In this document: positions 37,797-48,637 of the stretch, in pieces
Position numbering within the stretch: position 1 is the first letter of the stretch
How the letters are laid out: every line of letters begins with the position of its first letter
DNA from: Terramyces sp. JEL0728
Lineage: Eukaryota; Chytridiomycota; Chytridiomycetes; Rhizophydiales; Terramycetaceae
Reading direction: 5' to 3'
NCBI GenBank assembly: GCA_027603945.1
Contig: JADIIU010000014.1
Span: 113,773-177,772 of the forward strand
DNA: 64,000 bases
Made by a program: the position numbers and the translations under genes
The notes under the pieces: model-generated
What the model was told of the DNA's origin: nothing
The model's input: the letters and a program-made list of their open reading frames with translations, nothing else
Database searches by the model: none

Positions 37797-39042
37797 TTAT
37801 ACGTTAATAACTCTGGACAACTTTTGGATAGAATTCAATAGCACATCGCCTTCCTTAATGCAGGCTTGGTACTGGGCATTCTTTGCGTCCGGTCTGTTTG
37901 TTTCAACAACCCCATTAACCTTATCAATGACAGCGTTCAAACGACCAGCAGCAATAAAGCTTGATAAATCACTATTGTCAGAGATAATTACGAGTCGATC
38001 CAGCTCTCGGTAACATCAAAGGAGGTGGCCAGCGAATTGATAGTTACGCTCTTGTAAGACTGTAAAAGTTGGGAGTAAACTCTGATTCTCATTTCACGAA
38101 CGTAGTATTTGTAATGTTCATGCAAATATATATCTTGGGATATGGTTTTTTCGATTGCAGCCAAAGAAGTAAAGAATGCTGAATATTGACATTGGTAGAA
38201 AGAATTGAGGTATTCTGAAAGGTGAGGGATTTCATGAATGCATTCCAACAACTCGGGAGAGTCGATTACGTTTTTGAATTCCGGTCTTTCAAGTATGAGT
38301 GCTGCTGTCAATGACGCGTATTGGACAAATTCTTTGTATTCCATTAATTCGGTTGAGGTAAATGTAGCCAGTGAGTCTAATAACAAACTGACAGCGTCTT
38401 TGAAATTTCTGTTTGAAATCAAAAAGACCCCTTCGTATACTTTTAGTCTGTTTCGGCGATCCCAGTCTCCACCTTTTTCAATCAAACTACTATTAACAAA
38501 GAGTACGTCTTGACTCTGTCGATTCCCGATTGAATAATGGCGCTGTCAGAGTGGAAGAATCCAACTCTGATTAACGAGAATAGGATATCAATGCGATGTC
38601 CCAAAGGACCAGTCTTTTCAAAAGCGACTTCGAATGCTGCAGCAGCTTCCTCTTTATGGCCTGTCTTTGCAAGGTAGTTTGCCTTGGCAATCAAGATATC
38701 ACTTTGATCAGTTTCACCTTTATAAATTTGGCGCTTACCCAAGTTGGCAACAGCATCCTGATATTTTGCTTCAAATGCATCCAAGGTGTCCTTGTTTTTC
38801 TTTTCCAGTTCTTTAGCAAGGCTTTCATCTACTTTGTACCCTAACAAATTCCACACTTGTCGGTAATACGGAGCCATTTCTGGTTAATCATTTCGTACCA
38901 TCTTTTTTGATTCCTTCCAGCATTTTTGTTTTGTTTTCCTGCTCGTTTCCAAACTTTTTTTGGAGGTGGAATGATATTTGAGAAAGATCTTGGTTTGGAA
39001 TCTGGTTTAACTTAAGAGTACTTTTTCTGTCGAGTCTGTCAT
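37797..39042 (-). CDS. RPN7: 26S proteasome regulatory subunit RPN7/PSMD6
   Basis: About 388 aa (human 389) after removing introns of 20, 19, 20 and 20 nt. A lid subunit of the 19S particle. Motifs: [108 protein letters not shown] and the C-terminal PCI part [20 protein letters not shown]. The N-terminal extension of human PSMD6 is shorter here. An element resembling the one before RPN2 lies 27 bp upstream of the ATG. Confidence 0.96.
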
Positions 39043-39056
39043 TTTAGATTTGAAAA

Positions 39057-39069
39057 ACCAGGGTTGAAA
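39057..39069 (-). promoter_or_regulatory. TTTCAACCCTGGT element upstream of RPN7
   Basis: Lies 27 bp upstream of the RPN7 ATG in the gene's orientation. It resembles the elements before RPN2 and RAD23. Role is inference. Confidence 0.4.
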
Positions 39070-39150
39070 TTTTTCTAAACACAGCAAATGAGTCTGCTGT
39101 GCATACCTCAACTTAATATGGAGAATAACAGTCAAATACATGATATATAT

Positions 39151-41346
39151 TTAGCCTTCAGCGTCAAATAAAACTTCATGTTCTCTAGGTGCCTGCAAAT
39201 CATCCAACGCAAGTGCATCGAAATCATTCTCATCAAAATCATTGAGTTTCTGGAAAGACTCTGGGTCAAACTTTCTTTTCTTTCTAAAAAAGTTATTCTT
39301 GTAGGCATAGTATAATCCAAGTGCAAATAAGATGGTAACTACTATTGGCAAGACAATAACCGGGTTAGTTGAAAAGTGACCCTGTTCAGTTCCAGAAAGG
39401 GTGGTGTTGCCGAGCTTGGTTTCGGGTGTTGCAGACAATATTGTGGACGCATTTGTCGTTTGTGTTGTTTCAACAGTTGTCGTTTGTATTGTTTCAGCCA
39501 ATGTCGTTTGTATTGGTTCAACAGCTGTAGCTGGGGAAGATCCAGCCCCATCGATATTTTCCCCATACAAAGTCAAAGTCCATTTTTTGAAAATACCTTT
39601 CTTGTCCAGGTGCTCTTTATCAGTAACTGTTAAAGTCCAGACTCCAACTGGCTCGTCGTCCCTGCCGTAAACAATAAATTACCAGTGTGCAACAGACATC
39701 ATAGTCCATCCTGGGAATCCGGTCCGCGCGTCATCATATTTTCTACCTTCGATCAATCTAGAAGTAAATCCTTTTGGGGAGGTTAGATATATACCCACAT
39801 CTCCCCTTCTTTGATGGTCGATAGTCACAGTAACAGTTACATGCTCCAACCTCTTGAATCCCTCCACTTCTTTTTGGGTAATGTTGAATGTCTTTACCAG
39901 ACCATCCTTATCTTGCGGAATATCATCTGCAAAATCCTCAGAGTGGTGGACGTATTGGATTTGTGGGTTTACTTTTGTAAAGGTTTTTGCTGCATCAACG
40001 ATTTTGTAAGTATCAAACGTGCCATATCCGTATTTATGGTTGAACGGTCTTCCAGCAGGAGTAGATTGCCAGTCCTTGTCTTTTTCATTGACAACAATGG
40101 CGTTTTCGATTGCTAACCTTTGAGCATCTCTCCAACTTAAATCTGGTCTGCGTTAAACTGAATTACCTAACTTCAAGAACTAATGCAAACACTCCGGCTG
40201 CTAAAGGTGCCGCAGCAGAAGTACCTCCATGTCTACTCGTACATCCTTCCTTCCAATCTGTTGTATACTAGAATTAAAACCAAATACAATTCCTTCCATT
40301 CCTAATGCACTGCTATACATACTCAAGATAATTGCTGGGCATTCTTCAGAGTAAATTGGGTGGGCTTGCGCGTGGTCCATGGCAGATATAGTCATTGTAT
40401 AGATACTATTGGTGTACCCATCATAATTACTACGTTACAATATATTTACCAATTGTCACCGGACGATGCTCCGTTTCCTGCAGCAAACAAGAAAAGTGAT
40501 CCTAGTCCATCCCTTCCATTCAACGCGCCATTCAAGACAGCTTTATTTACAATCTCTGGCGGCCCTTCCATAGTTCTTCCGTCGTCTCTTGGTCCCCATG
40601 AGCAACTGTATATCTGGGTTTTTTGAAAATTGTAATTTACAGCTGCAGCTTCGTCTGCATTTGTCAATTCACCTGACAACACTCTTATACCCGCTACTTT
40701 GGAGGTATAAGCAACACCGACCCCACATACATTATTTTTAACTGCCCCCACTTCTCCTGCGCATCTAGTTCCGTGTGTATCATCGTACAATTTAGGGGTA
40801 GGGAGATTTTTATGTTCGTTGTAATCCCACGACCCTTCCAGAGACTAAATTAATCGAATATTACGAAATTATCTTTTAGATCTGGACTGTCATGATCCAG
40901 TCCATCGTCAATGAAAGCAACAGTTACTCCCGTTCCAGTAATGCCTGTGTTAACATAATAAACCTTGCTCCCACACTCCAGTAATATTCAAATCTAATCC
41001 CGGGGTTTGAGTATTTAGCTATATTAGCATAAATTACAAGATGCCATTGATGAGAGAATCCTGGGTCAGTGATATTCAATTTGCTTCTGACTAGATTTAT
41101 ATCTCGAGACCGTTTGTATAAATGAACCCGTGGGAGTTGCTGCTCTACCCATTCAATTTTTGAGTGCTCCTCGAATCGTTTATGCAAATGCTTTGAGTTA
41201 TCTAGAGTTTTGTTGACTGGAACTGCAACCAAGTAATGGTCTTGCAACTCTCCAATTTGTTCCATTGAATGAATATCGAATCCAAAATTTAGATTTGAAT
41301 GCTGAGACTGTATTGCAAAGTAATGATATTTTTCATAGTCTCGCAT
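39151..41346 (-). CDS. KEX2: Kexin-type prohormone-processing protease (KEX2)
   Basis: About 685 aa after removing seven introns of 19-21 nt. Furin/kexin proteases cleave after dibasic sites in the late Golgi. Catalytic residues: Asp in [14 protein letters not shown], His in [11 protein letters not shown], oxyanion Asn in [13 protein letters not shown] and Ser in [13 protein letters not shown]. The P domain ([40 protein letters not shown]), a Thr-rich stalk, one transmembrane segment ([19 protein letters not shown]) and an acidic cytoplasmic tail follow. A prodomain is visible ([11 protein letters not shown], then [11 protein letters not shown]). No signal peptide precedes the first ATG; a hydrophobic stretch in another frame lies directly upstream, overlapping the HIT gene start. 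Confidence 0.92.
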
Positions 41347-41384
41347 TTGAAACAATTGGAAACCTCAAAAGCAAAATTTTCAAA

Positions 41385-41861
41385 ATGTCCACTTCGGCAT
41401 CTTGCCTATTCTGCAAAATCATCAAAGTAATCGTTACTAATGAAGGGAGCTATCCCATCGCACAAGCTTATTGAAACTGAACACTGCTTTGCGTTCTTGG
41501 ATATCGGCCCGTTGAACAGAGGACATGCTTTGGTTATTCCGAAATGTAATTCAAAACTAATGTAGACCATGCTCAATTCATGCACCAAGTCCCAGATGAA
41601 GCATTAGCAGATATTCTCCCAGTAGCAAAGAAAGTCGCACTGGCTTTGGGACCTCAAAACTACAATATCTTGCAAAATAATGGGAGATTGGCCCACCAAG
41701 AAGTCGAACACGTTCATTTCCACATTATGTGAATAGCTACTAACGATAGTCCCAAAGATGAATATGGCGGTCTTGGAATTACATGGAATACACAAAAGCC
41801 TTCGCAAGATGAATTAAAAGAGTTGTGTTTGACTTTAGTTGAAAAGATTTCAAAATTGTAA
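41385..41861 (+). CDS. HIT-family nucleotide hydrolase (HNT1/HINT-like)
   Basis: About 138 aa after removing introns of 19, 20 and 21 nt. HIT proteins hydrolyse AMP-lysine or related nucleoside phosphoramidates. The N-terminus CLFCKIIKGAIPSHKLIET and LNRGHALVIPKYH are typical; the histidine triad HVHFHII is completed across the third splice junction (HVHFHI then IPKDEYGG). NNGRLAHQEVEH precedes it. The third intron starts GTGAAT, one of the few not beginning GTA or GTT. The start codon is only 38 bp from that assigned to the divergent kexin gene. The stop overlaps AATAAA. Confidence 0.92.
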
Positions 41862-41970
41862 TAAACGCTTTGTTTATTGCGAATCTACCCGTTACGGTTT
41901 ATTTCGAATTCCGCCAAGATTTATCTGAATCGTACAATGTATTGGAGTCAAGCTCCATTCACAAGATACG

Positions 41971-42759
41971 TCAAAAGAAAATGAATCGCACCAGGGGATT
42001 AGTGTCAGTAAATGTCCTTGCAATAGTTTTTGCAGTCAGTGCAAATGTCATGACAAACAGAGTAGATGCAAACCCTTTGTCAATCAATACTACATGAGAG
42101 CGGGATTACCTGTTGTGGCACAGAAATTGCAAGTGAAAACAAAGAAATTAATCAGCATTGACGGGTTCAGGCGTCCATAGTCCCAAACAACCATTACCAT
42201 CAGTAATAGTTTGCCAAAACTTGACAGGATCAATCCCATGGATAATTTATTTGCCCTGGATTAATTAAAGACATACTGGTATACTGTAATTCTATTAAAT
42301 GTGATTATTGTCGCTGCTATTCTCGTTGCTGCGTGGTAGATGAAAAATTCAATCAGACACAACGATAATACATGCAAATACTGTTCATATATCCTCTCGT
42401 ACTTTGTTTCATAAGGCTGTAGCAGCTTATCTAGCAGAAACCATTTCATATCTGCATTAAATCCATATTACAAACTTCAAATAGATTCAAAAGTAATCCA
42501 AATCGGAGCAGTCCAGCATTCAGCCCTTTTTCATTGAATTGCAGTCGGTTGTATAGCAAGTGTCGGTAGGCTTGCGGTTTAAGCAGGATCATGTCGATAA
42601 AGATAATAAAGTAATCGTATTCCACATATTTATCTGCGAATTTCAGGCAGTTGGGCTGGGATTAGTATGATGTACACATTGAGTTAGTCTGATGCTTCCT
42701 TTTCCATAATCCTTGTACAATTCCGAAATATTTTGCTTGCATTCGATGCACTTTCCCAT
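41971..42759 (-). CDS. ARV1: Lipid-homeostasis protein ARV1
   Basis: About 235 aa after removing introns of 20, 20, 21 and 20 nt. ARV1 is an ER membrane protein in sterol and GPI-intermediate handling. The zinc-like ARV1 homology domain is complete: MGKCIECKQNISELYKDYG, then LTQCPNCLKFADKYVEYD across the first junction, then IDMILLKPQAYRHLLYNR. Hydrophobic segments follow (HVLSLCLIEFFIYHAATRI, MGLILSSFGKLLLMVMVVW, LINFFVFTCNFCATT). The ~110 bp between the HIT stop and this stop hold no recognisable gene. Confidence 0.92.
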
Positions 42760-42858
42760 TTCAAAAAAAAGACAATTCAAGCAGCTGATAATGCTCAGAA
42801 ATACAAGCCAGCCTAGTATTCAATGAATATCGAATTTTCTTTTTAAAAAACACGTCAG

Positions 42859-43608
42859 ATGGCTGAGGAGGTAGAAGTCGGAAATGCAGGAGACTCTACA
42901 GTGACCGAATTTGCAACATATGAAGATTATTTAGACAGCCAGATTACACCGATTGATTTATTCTACCTCGAAGTAAATGATTTTAAATCAGGATAAAGAG
43001 TTGGCACGCCAATTGGTCGAGTTGGGATACAGAGGATCTGGAGAACCGCTGAAAAGGGAAGAGTTTGAATCTAGGAAAAAGGCTGCGGAAAGCTTTAGAT
43101 TGTCAAAGAGGTTGACCACAAATGTATTGGCTTCTCACGGCAAAGAATTCACCGAGTTTCCCTTTTTGAAAGCATTGGCAGACAGGGAAGAGGCAAATCG
43201 GTCTGGCAAGCTGACTGTAATGCAAACTAACTCTAGTCAATTATTTTCATCCGCACAAGGAACGCAAAAGGCCAAGAGATATCAGGATACATTGATTACT
43301 CGAACCGTTTGAAAACAGAAAACTTTGAGCCTTATTTCAATAGACAAAAAGTCTTTTTGCCAAAGCCTTCAGACATGTCATTCTTCAATTGGGAGACCCA
43401 AACGTGTACATCCAATGCAACTCCTAATTTTCAAGTGATTGCCGACAATGAATCCGGACTGCTGTTTAAAAATAAGAGAGATAGAAAGATTATAAACGTC
43501 GACCCTAACGAAGAAAAGCCAGGCGATAATACCAGCCGGTCCGAAATCAAGACAGCAGAACATACTCAAGTGGTAATCTACGACCACTTGACTCGACGCA
43601 AGTCTTGA
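42859..43608 (+). CDS. CFAP299: CFAP299 (C4orf22) flagella-associated protein
   Basis: About 236 aa (human 233) after removing introns of 19 and 20 nt. Alignment by eye is end to end: [148 protein letters not shown]299 is found in organisms with motile cilia and is implicated in spermatogenesis. Ends with TGA, which shows that TGA is a real stop in this organism. Divergent from ARV1 (99 bp between starts). Confidence 0.95.
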
Positions 43609-44040
43609 TTTTTTCCAGAAATGTCCACCGTTTATGGTTATCGAATATATTAAAAATAAAGAATTTTGATTATAATGCAAATTTTATGGCCGGTTATTGC
43701 ATTTAGGGGCGATATTGTGGTAGGAGTGGAGGGGGAAATTTGGGATTTGGTAAAATAATATAAAATGTTCGGCGGACTGGAATCCACCAATCAAGTCATT
43801 GAGTGTCGGTTATGGAGAACTCAAATAAACAGGGAAAAAAAGGTAGTTTGCTAGTACAACTGAGCAAAACGATGATATTTGGTGCAATCAAACTATAATT
43901 ATACCTATCAAATAACCCACCACTTCAAAATCCTACCTCCCTACCTTACTGCAGAGTATTTTTGGTCGAGCGATATTTTGGCACCACAGGAAATAAGGAC
44001 ACAAGAATTTCTTCCCCTTAACTCCAAATTTACAAGGTAT
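43609..44040. other. Intergenic region upstream of the velvet gene
   Basis: 432 bp without a confident gene. It contains an ATG at 43764 opening MFGGLESTNQVIECRLW and a frame open from about 43876 into the velvet ATG. Either could be an upstream exon or leader of the velvet gene, but no typical 20-nt intron joins them cleanly. Confidence 0.35.
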
Positions 44041-44625
44041 ATGGACTCGGAATTTAGATTAATAGTGCGACAATCACCATTTAAAGGCAGGGAAGCAGGA
44101 TTAAAACAACCCTATTTGACTAGCCACTTGTAAACAATATCTGACGACTAGATACCCGCCATTAATACTTCAAGTTGAATTTGATACGCCTAAATCGCTA
44201 GCTGCTGTATTTTTAATTAATCGTTAGCTGGAAGCATACGCAATAATGTGTAATGTTGTACTTTGCAGCGCGGAAAAAGATGGAGTATGCGCAGTATTGG
44301 AGAACTCTTATTACAGTAGAGTTCCTTTCACTGCGAATCAGACAGGATGCTGTGCAGCGGTTGGAACAGTGCTGAAAGATCCGGTGGATAATACGCACAA
44401 AATATTCTTTATCTATGACGACATTAATTTGAAAGTTATTGGAGAGTTTGTATTTCTATGCCAGGCAATCAACCTTAGAAGGTACCTCTATCTTAACCAA
44501 GACTTAATAGCGTTGTTTCAACTTATACCAAGTCGTTTACAGTGGTGTTTAGGAGTGAATTCCATAAACCGACGATCAGAACGGCGCTGTCAGAGTATTT
44601 TGATCAACAAATATTAAGCGAGTAA
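44041..44625 (+). CDS. Velvet-domain protein (VosA/VelB/VeA family)
   Basis: About 173 aa after removing introns of 22, 21 and 20 nt; nearly all of it is one velvet domain. The family pattern is seen as FRLIVRQSPFKGREAGLK, then YPPLILQVEF, then an insertion with CNVVLCSAEKDG, AAVGTVLKDPVDNTHKIFFI, DDINLKVIGEFVFLCQAINL and finally SFTVVFRSEFHKPT. Velvet proteins are fungal transcription factors with an NF-kappaB-like fold that couple development and secondary metabolism. The usual DRRP motif is missing or diverged. The start at MDSEF is the first ATG of the domain; the N-terminus could be longer. Confidence 0.75.
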
Positions 44626-45631
44626 TATAATTAACTGTAAAGACACTTGGTAAAGATTAGTAGGACGTGCAAATTAAGAACAAATATATTTAATTTCATC
44701 GTGTTCAGATTCTCTGATTTTAACGTGATTTTCAGCAAACAAAGCGTCAAAGCCGTGCCATCCATTTCCACCTATTTCCATCAACTGCATTTCGCTAGTA
44801 AGTGCATTGCAAGTAGAATGTTATTTTTAGGAAATTCCTGTGATCAGCAAATGCCTTTGCCACTTTCTTCAAAGGAAAGCTCGGGGGTATGAACCGAAAA
44901 TTAGTTACACAAAAATGAGGGATTTTTCCTGTGAATCAACTGGTTGAGAGATATCTCTGCCAGCCGGCACACAGGCGCTAAAAGAAATGGGTAACTGGAA
45001 ATTAATCCTCTGTGCATCAATTTATCTAGTTGGTTGAGAATTTAGGTAAATCTGCCGGGCGGAATCGGTCCAACTGAGCGATATTATTACCAATCCAATC
45101 TTTTTGGATTATTGAACCGGCTAGTTAAATAGTATTCTTATACGAGTTTTATTAAGCAATCTTTATGATTTACCACGCTTCTTGAAGTAATTTACAAGTC
45201 ACCACCTACTAATTTTTTGCAGGTTAACTATTAGAACTCAATCTGGATATCTTTTCGGCAAACCAAAGAGTCTATCTGCCGGGCATAGAAATTTTCGTAT
45301 CATTCAGCCCTAGTTTTATCAAAGACAACACACCACTATAGTTGTTGTCCAAGATGTGTGCAAATTGCAAGCTGTACGCAATGCCAGGAAGAGCAAGGGT
45401 TCTAAATGCATATTTTTTCATAGTAACAACTACTTCAGAATGTTGAATGTCATTTAGCAATTATCCACAGAGTCAGGACATCGTATACTGACTGAAATAC
45501 TCTCCTGAATCCATTAGTAGCTGTGCGCTCTTAAAATACAATTCTCTCCAAAATACAATTCTCTCCAAAATACAATTCTCTCCAAAACACAATTCTCTCC
45601 AAATACAATTCCAATTAAATCCAAACCCTAT
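44626..45631. other. Unresolved 1-kb region
   Basis: No gene can be modelled with confidence. On the minus strand an open stretch ending at 44674 reads FPLKKVAKAFADHRNFLKIT and, after a putative 16-nt GC-AG intron, MQLMEIGGNGWHGFDALFAE to a stop. On the plus strand around 45230-45475 several overlapping frames look protein-like (LDIFSANQRVYLPGIEIF; or SGYLFGKPKSLSAGHRNF) if a 17-nt intron at 45297-45313 is removed. I cannot choose between strands. A small hairpin (AATCCAA, TCTTT loop, TTGGATT) is at 45092-45110. Could hold one or two small genes or a non-coding RNA. Confidence 0.35.
45533..45600. repeat. Tandem repeat, four copies of a 17-bp unit
   Basis: Four consecutive copies of AAAATACAATTCTCTCC (the fourth has AAAACAC), followed by a truncated fifth. 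It lies just past the 3' end of the complex I subunit gene. Confidence 0.95.
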
Positions 45632-45857
45632 TTATTCATCTTCAAAACCAAAAGTCGGTACTCTCTCCCTTTTAGCAACTGCATTAAATAAAATTTTACT
45701 TGGATATGAAAATGGTATTGGCTTCACTGTATTTGTTTTTAATGCCGGGTAAAATGCTAGTAATATCGGACCTGGATTAGTGCGTATAACCTGCTACTCC
45801 AAGTACAACACCGATAGCTACTGCTGGCTTTGCGTGAAAAAAGTTTAGCACTCCCAT
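45632..45857 (-). CDS. Complex I 9.5-kDa / NDUFA3-like subunit
   Basis: A 61-aa protein from three exons with introns of 19 and 21 nt. It reads MGVLNFFHAKPAVAIGVVLG, one membrane helix continuing GPILLAFYPALKT, then PIPFSYPIAKRERVPTFGFE. Fungal NADH-ubiquinone oxidoreductase 9.5-kDa subunits (homologous to animal NDUFA3/B9) have the same order: KPA, a helix with GP, then PIP.(T/S)YPIPKGPR and a terminal GYDD. It would sit in the membrane arm of mitochondrial complex I. Its presence implies that complex I is retained. Too short and interrupted for any ORF scan, so likely to be missed by automatic annotation. Confidence 0.82.
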
Positions 45858-45915
45858 TTGCAGATTGTGAAAGAAAAATTCGCAAATCTAATATTAGATA
45901 GTGAACAAAAGTGTG

Positions 45916-46026
45916 TTACTGTTGGATATTCTCGATAGAACCGAATGCAGATGGCTCGTTATATCCCAACGCTTTTAAATGCGCAACTGGTGATTCGAGT
46001 TTATTGAAAGTAACATTAATTGCCAT
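45916..46026 (-). CDS. Possible 36-aa small ORF
   Basis: Open frame beginning MAINVTFNKLESPVAHLKAL and ending SIENIQQ, on the same strand as the complex I subunit and 58 bp upstream of it, between it and HIR1. The composition is protein-like, but there is no recognisable family and no sign that the start is correct. It might be an exon of a gene whose other parts I could not find. Confidence 0.25.
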   Translation of the reverse strand: MAINVTFNKLESPVAHLKALGYNEPSAFGSIENIQQ

Positions 46027-46116
46027 TCCTTCAATATCTTTGTGCTTGATAATGTTTTATTTGTTTCATCTCTGCTGTTTTCCAATTTAACATTTTCACA
46101 GCGTGATCTACAAACT

Positions 46117-48536
46117 ATGAGAATTTACACACCAGATTGGGTTTCGCATTCAAATAAATCAAAACGATCAACTCCAATATATTCCATCCATGCACATCCG
46201 CTAGAAAACAAACTTGCGACTGCTGGACAAGATTTCAATATTAAAATATGGAACCTTGATGCAATACTGGACTCAAAAATTGAAGCCGACGAAACTATTC
46301 CAAAATTACTATCAACCTTATCATTACATGACGGAGCTGTACTCTGTGTTCGTTGGTCCCCAAACGGACAGTTGTTAGCATCAGGATCTGACGATACCAA
46401 AATAGTAATTTGGAGCTTGGATAACTCAAATTTAAGAAACACAGCATTTGGATCATCAACAAAGAACATTGAATCTTACCGGCCGATTAAAGTATTGATG
46501 GGACATGAATCTGATGGTAATAGCAATTAATCTAGTCGCCGACTTGAGTTGGTCTTCCGATCAGACTTATTTAGCTTCGTGCGGATTCGATTGCAAGGTG
46601 TTTATTTGGGATGCAAACACTTTTGAACGGATTACATGTATTGATATCCATACTGCTTGTGTGAAAGGTGTCACTTGGGATCCAGCTGGCAAATATCTCG
46701 CCACGCAGTCGGATGATAAGAGTGTAAAGATATTTAGAACGAGCGATTGGAAGTTGGAAAAGGAGCTGTGCACCCCATATGAGAATGTATCTTCCACCAC
46801 CTTCTTTAGACGGCTGAGGTAGCTAATTTTAATTTAGTTGGTCTCCTGATGGCGAAACTATTTCTACTGTTAATGGCGAAAGTTCTGGTGTTTGTGTTGC
46901 TCCAATTGTCTACAGAGATGACTGGCAAGTTAATGTTTGTCTTGTCGGCCATGAAGCCCCGGTCGAGGTAGCCTTGTTCAATCCGCATTTGTTTTCAGTT
47001 ATAGATTTAAAGACTGGGCTGTTAAAGCAAACTGGTGTAGTTGCGTTAGGCTCTCAAGACAATGGAATTAGCGTGTGGTGGACTGGATCTGCAAGGGCAA
47101 TTACAAGCGCACAGCAATTATTCTCTCATAGCGTGCTGGATTTAACTTGGACGGCTAACGGCTTGTCAGTTATAGGTTGCTCATACGACGGAACAGTTGC
47201 AGTGCTGGAATTTGAACCATCAGATTTTGGAACTAGAGTTTCGGAATCAGAAAAGGAAAGAGCTTTAAACAAGTACGGCTTGCATAAAGCCAAGTGTGTT
47301 ATTCCTGAATCTATCGAGATTCTAGATTTAGAAGCAGAGTTGGAATTGAATGGACCAAAAGAAATCTTGAATGAACGAATGAATGATGGACATTTTGATA
47401 CTCAAATTGGATTCCAAAAGGAAACAGCAGTCCCAAAGAGAGTCAACGTCATTAATACCCTTTCAATGCAATCTGTATCGGTTAAAGATGGGAAAAAACG
47501 AATTAGACCTGTTGCTCTTGACTCGTAAATGCTACTAATCTAGTGCTCCACAGGAAACAAACAGCCAAGCAGCAGTTCAACACACTCAAACGGTTCCCAA
47601 TATTCTGGAAGGGTCGTCCAAGAAAAGAAAGAATTCATTCAACGAAGCTTACTCGAAACCAGTCCAATATATCCTCCCGGTAACTGAAAAAATTGAGCAT
47701 TCAAACTTGTCTATTCCATCAGTGCGTACAAAGTTTACTGTGGAATTTATGAATGCAGAGACAAAACAATTGCGTATCATTGAATGTGTTAATAATGGAA
47801 ATGGATGCCAGATGGTTGTGGCTGAAGGAAGCAGTCCAATCCTTAGCAGTTTCTTCCAGAGTGCTGGGTTATTAGCTGTGATGACAGAGGATTATATGGC
47901 TATTACATGTTCAGACTGCACTCTGCATGTATTTTCTTATTCTGGAAAGCGCTTATTCCCTCCACTGTTGATGCAGTCTGCAGTGTCCCACATGTTTTCC
48001 AAAGAAAAATTCTTGCTGTACATATCATGTACTGGAGTCATTCATGTCTGGTAAATCCTTCTAATGTAGGGATATAAAGAATTGCAAAAACGTGCTAAAA
48101 GATGTATCTATTCTGCCGTTATTACGGGACACAAGCATTGAAACAATTGATTTGCAGGAGAGCAAACCCATCATCACTACAAAGGACAAAAATCAATATA
48201 TTTATAGCACTGACATGGCAGTTTGGGCTCTAGTCAACAAAACTGACAGCTCATCAACACGTATCTTGCCTAAACTCACTGAAATCGAGTTGAACTTGGT
48301 GACTTCAAAAACACTCGGGGATCCGATATATGAGCGATGGATATTATTATATGCACGTAAACTTGTTGACGAATCCAATATCCTTAAGGCAAAGGAGCTT
48401 GTAAAGGAATTGAGGTAATTTGAACTAATGCAGTGGGAACGGGTTTGTTTGTGGAGTAGAAAAGGCAGATCTACTAAAGATGGTTATTCCTATACTTGCA
48501 AAGAACAAGAGCTTCCAAAGATTCTTGATTAAATAA
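46117..48536 (+). CDS. HIR1: Histone chaperone HIR1/HIRA
   Basis: About 774 aa after removing five 19-nt introns. HIRA deposits H3.3-H4 outside replication. The N-terminal WD40 propeller is clear (PDWVSHSNKSKRSTPIYSIH, NKLATAGQDFNIKIWNLD, VLCVRWSPNGQLLASGSDDT, YLASCGFDCKVFIWD, GVTWDPAGKYLATQSDDKS, LSWSPDGETI, LGSQDNGISVWW). The B domain for ASF1 binding is GKKRIRPVAL, followed by the Hira domain with GKRLFPPLL, YERWILLYARKLVDE and LAKNKSFQRFL. The end is uncertain: after SFQRFL the frame stops at IK, but YLRYAQHIANAV follows if 48528-48550 is removed as a non-canonical AT-AG intron. Confidence 0.9.
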
Positions 48537-48637
48537 ATCACTATTAATAGTATTTACGATATGCACAACATATTGCCAATGCTGTTCATGAAATTGAACC
48601 TGGGTTTAAACCAGAATTAGAGATAAATTTGACAAGT

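Noticed and set aside
45061..45080. GCTCAGTTGG on the minus strand, like a tRNA A-box
   Set aside because: The nearby B-box-like sequence is too close and no acceptor stem or anticodon arm can be folded.
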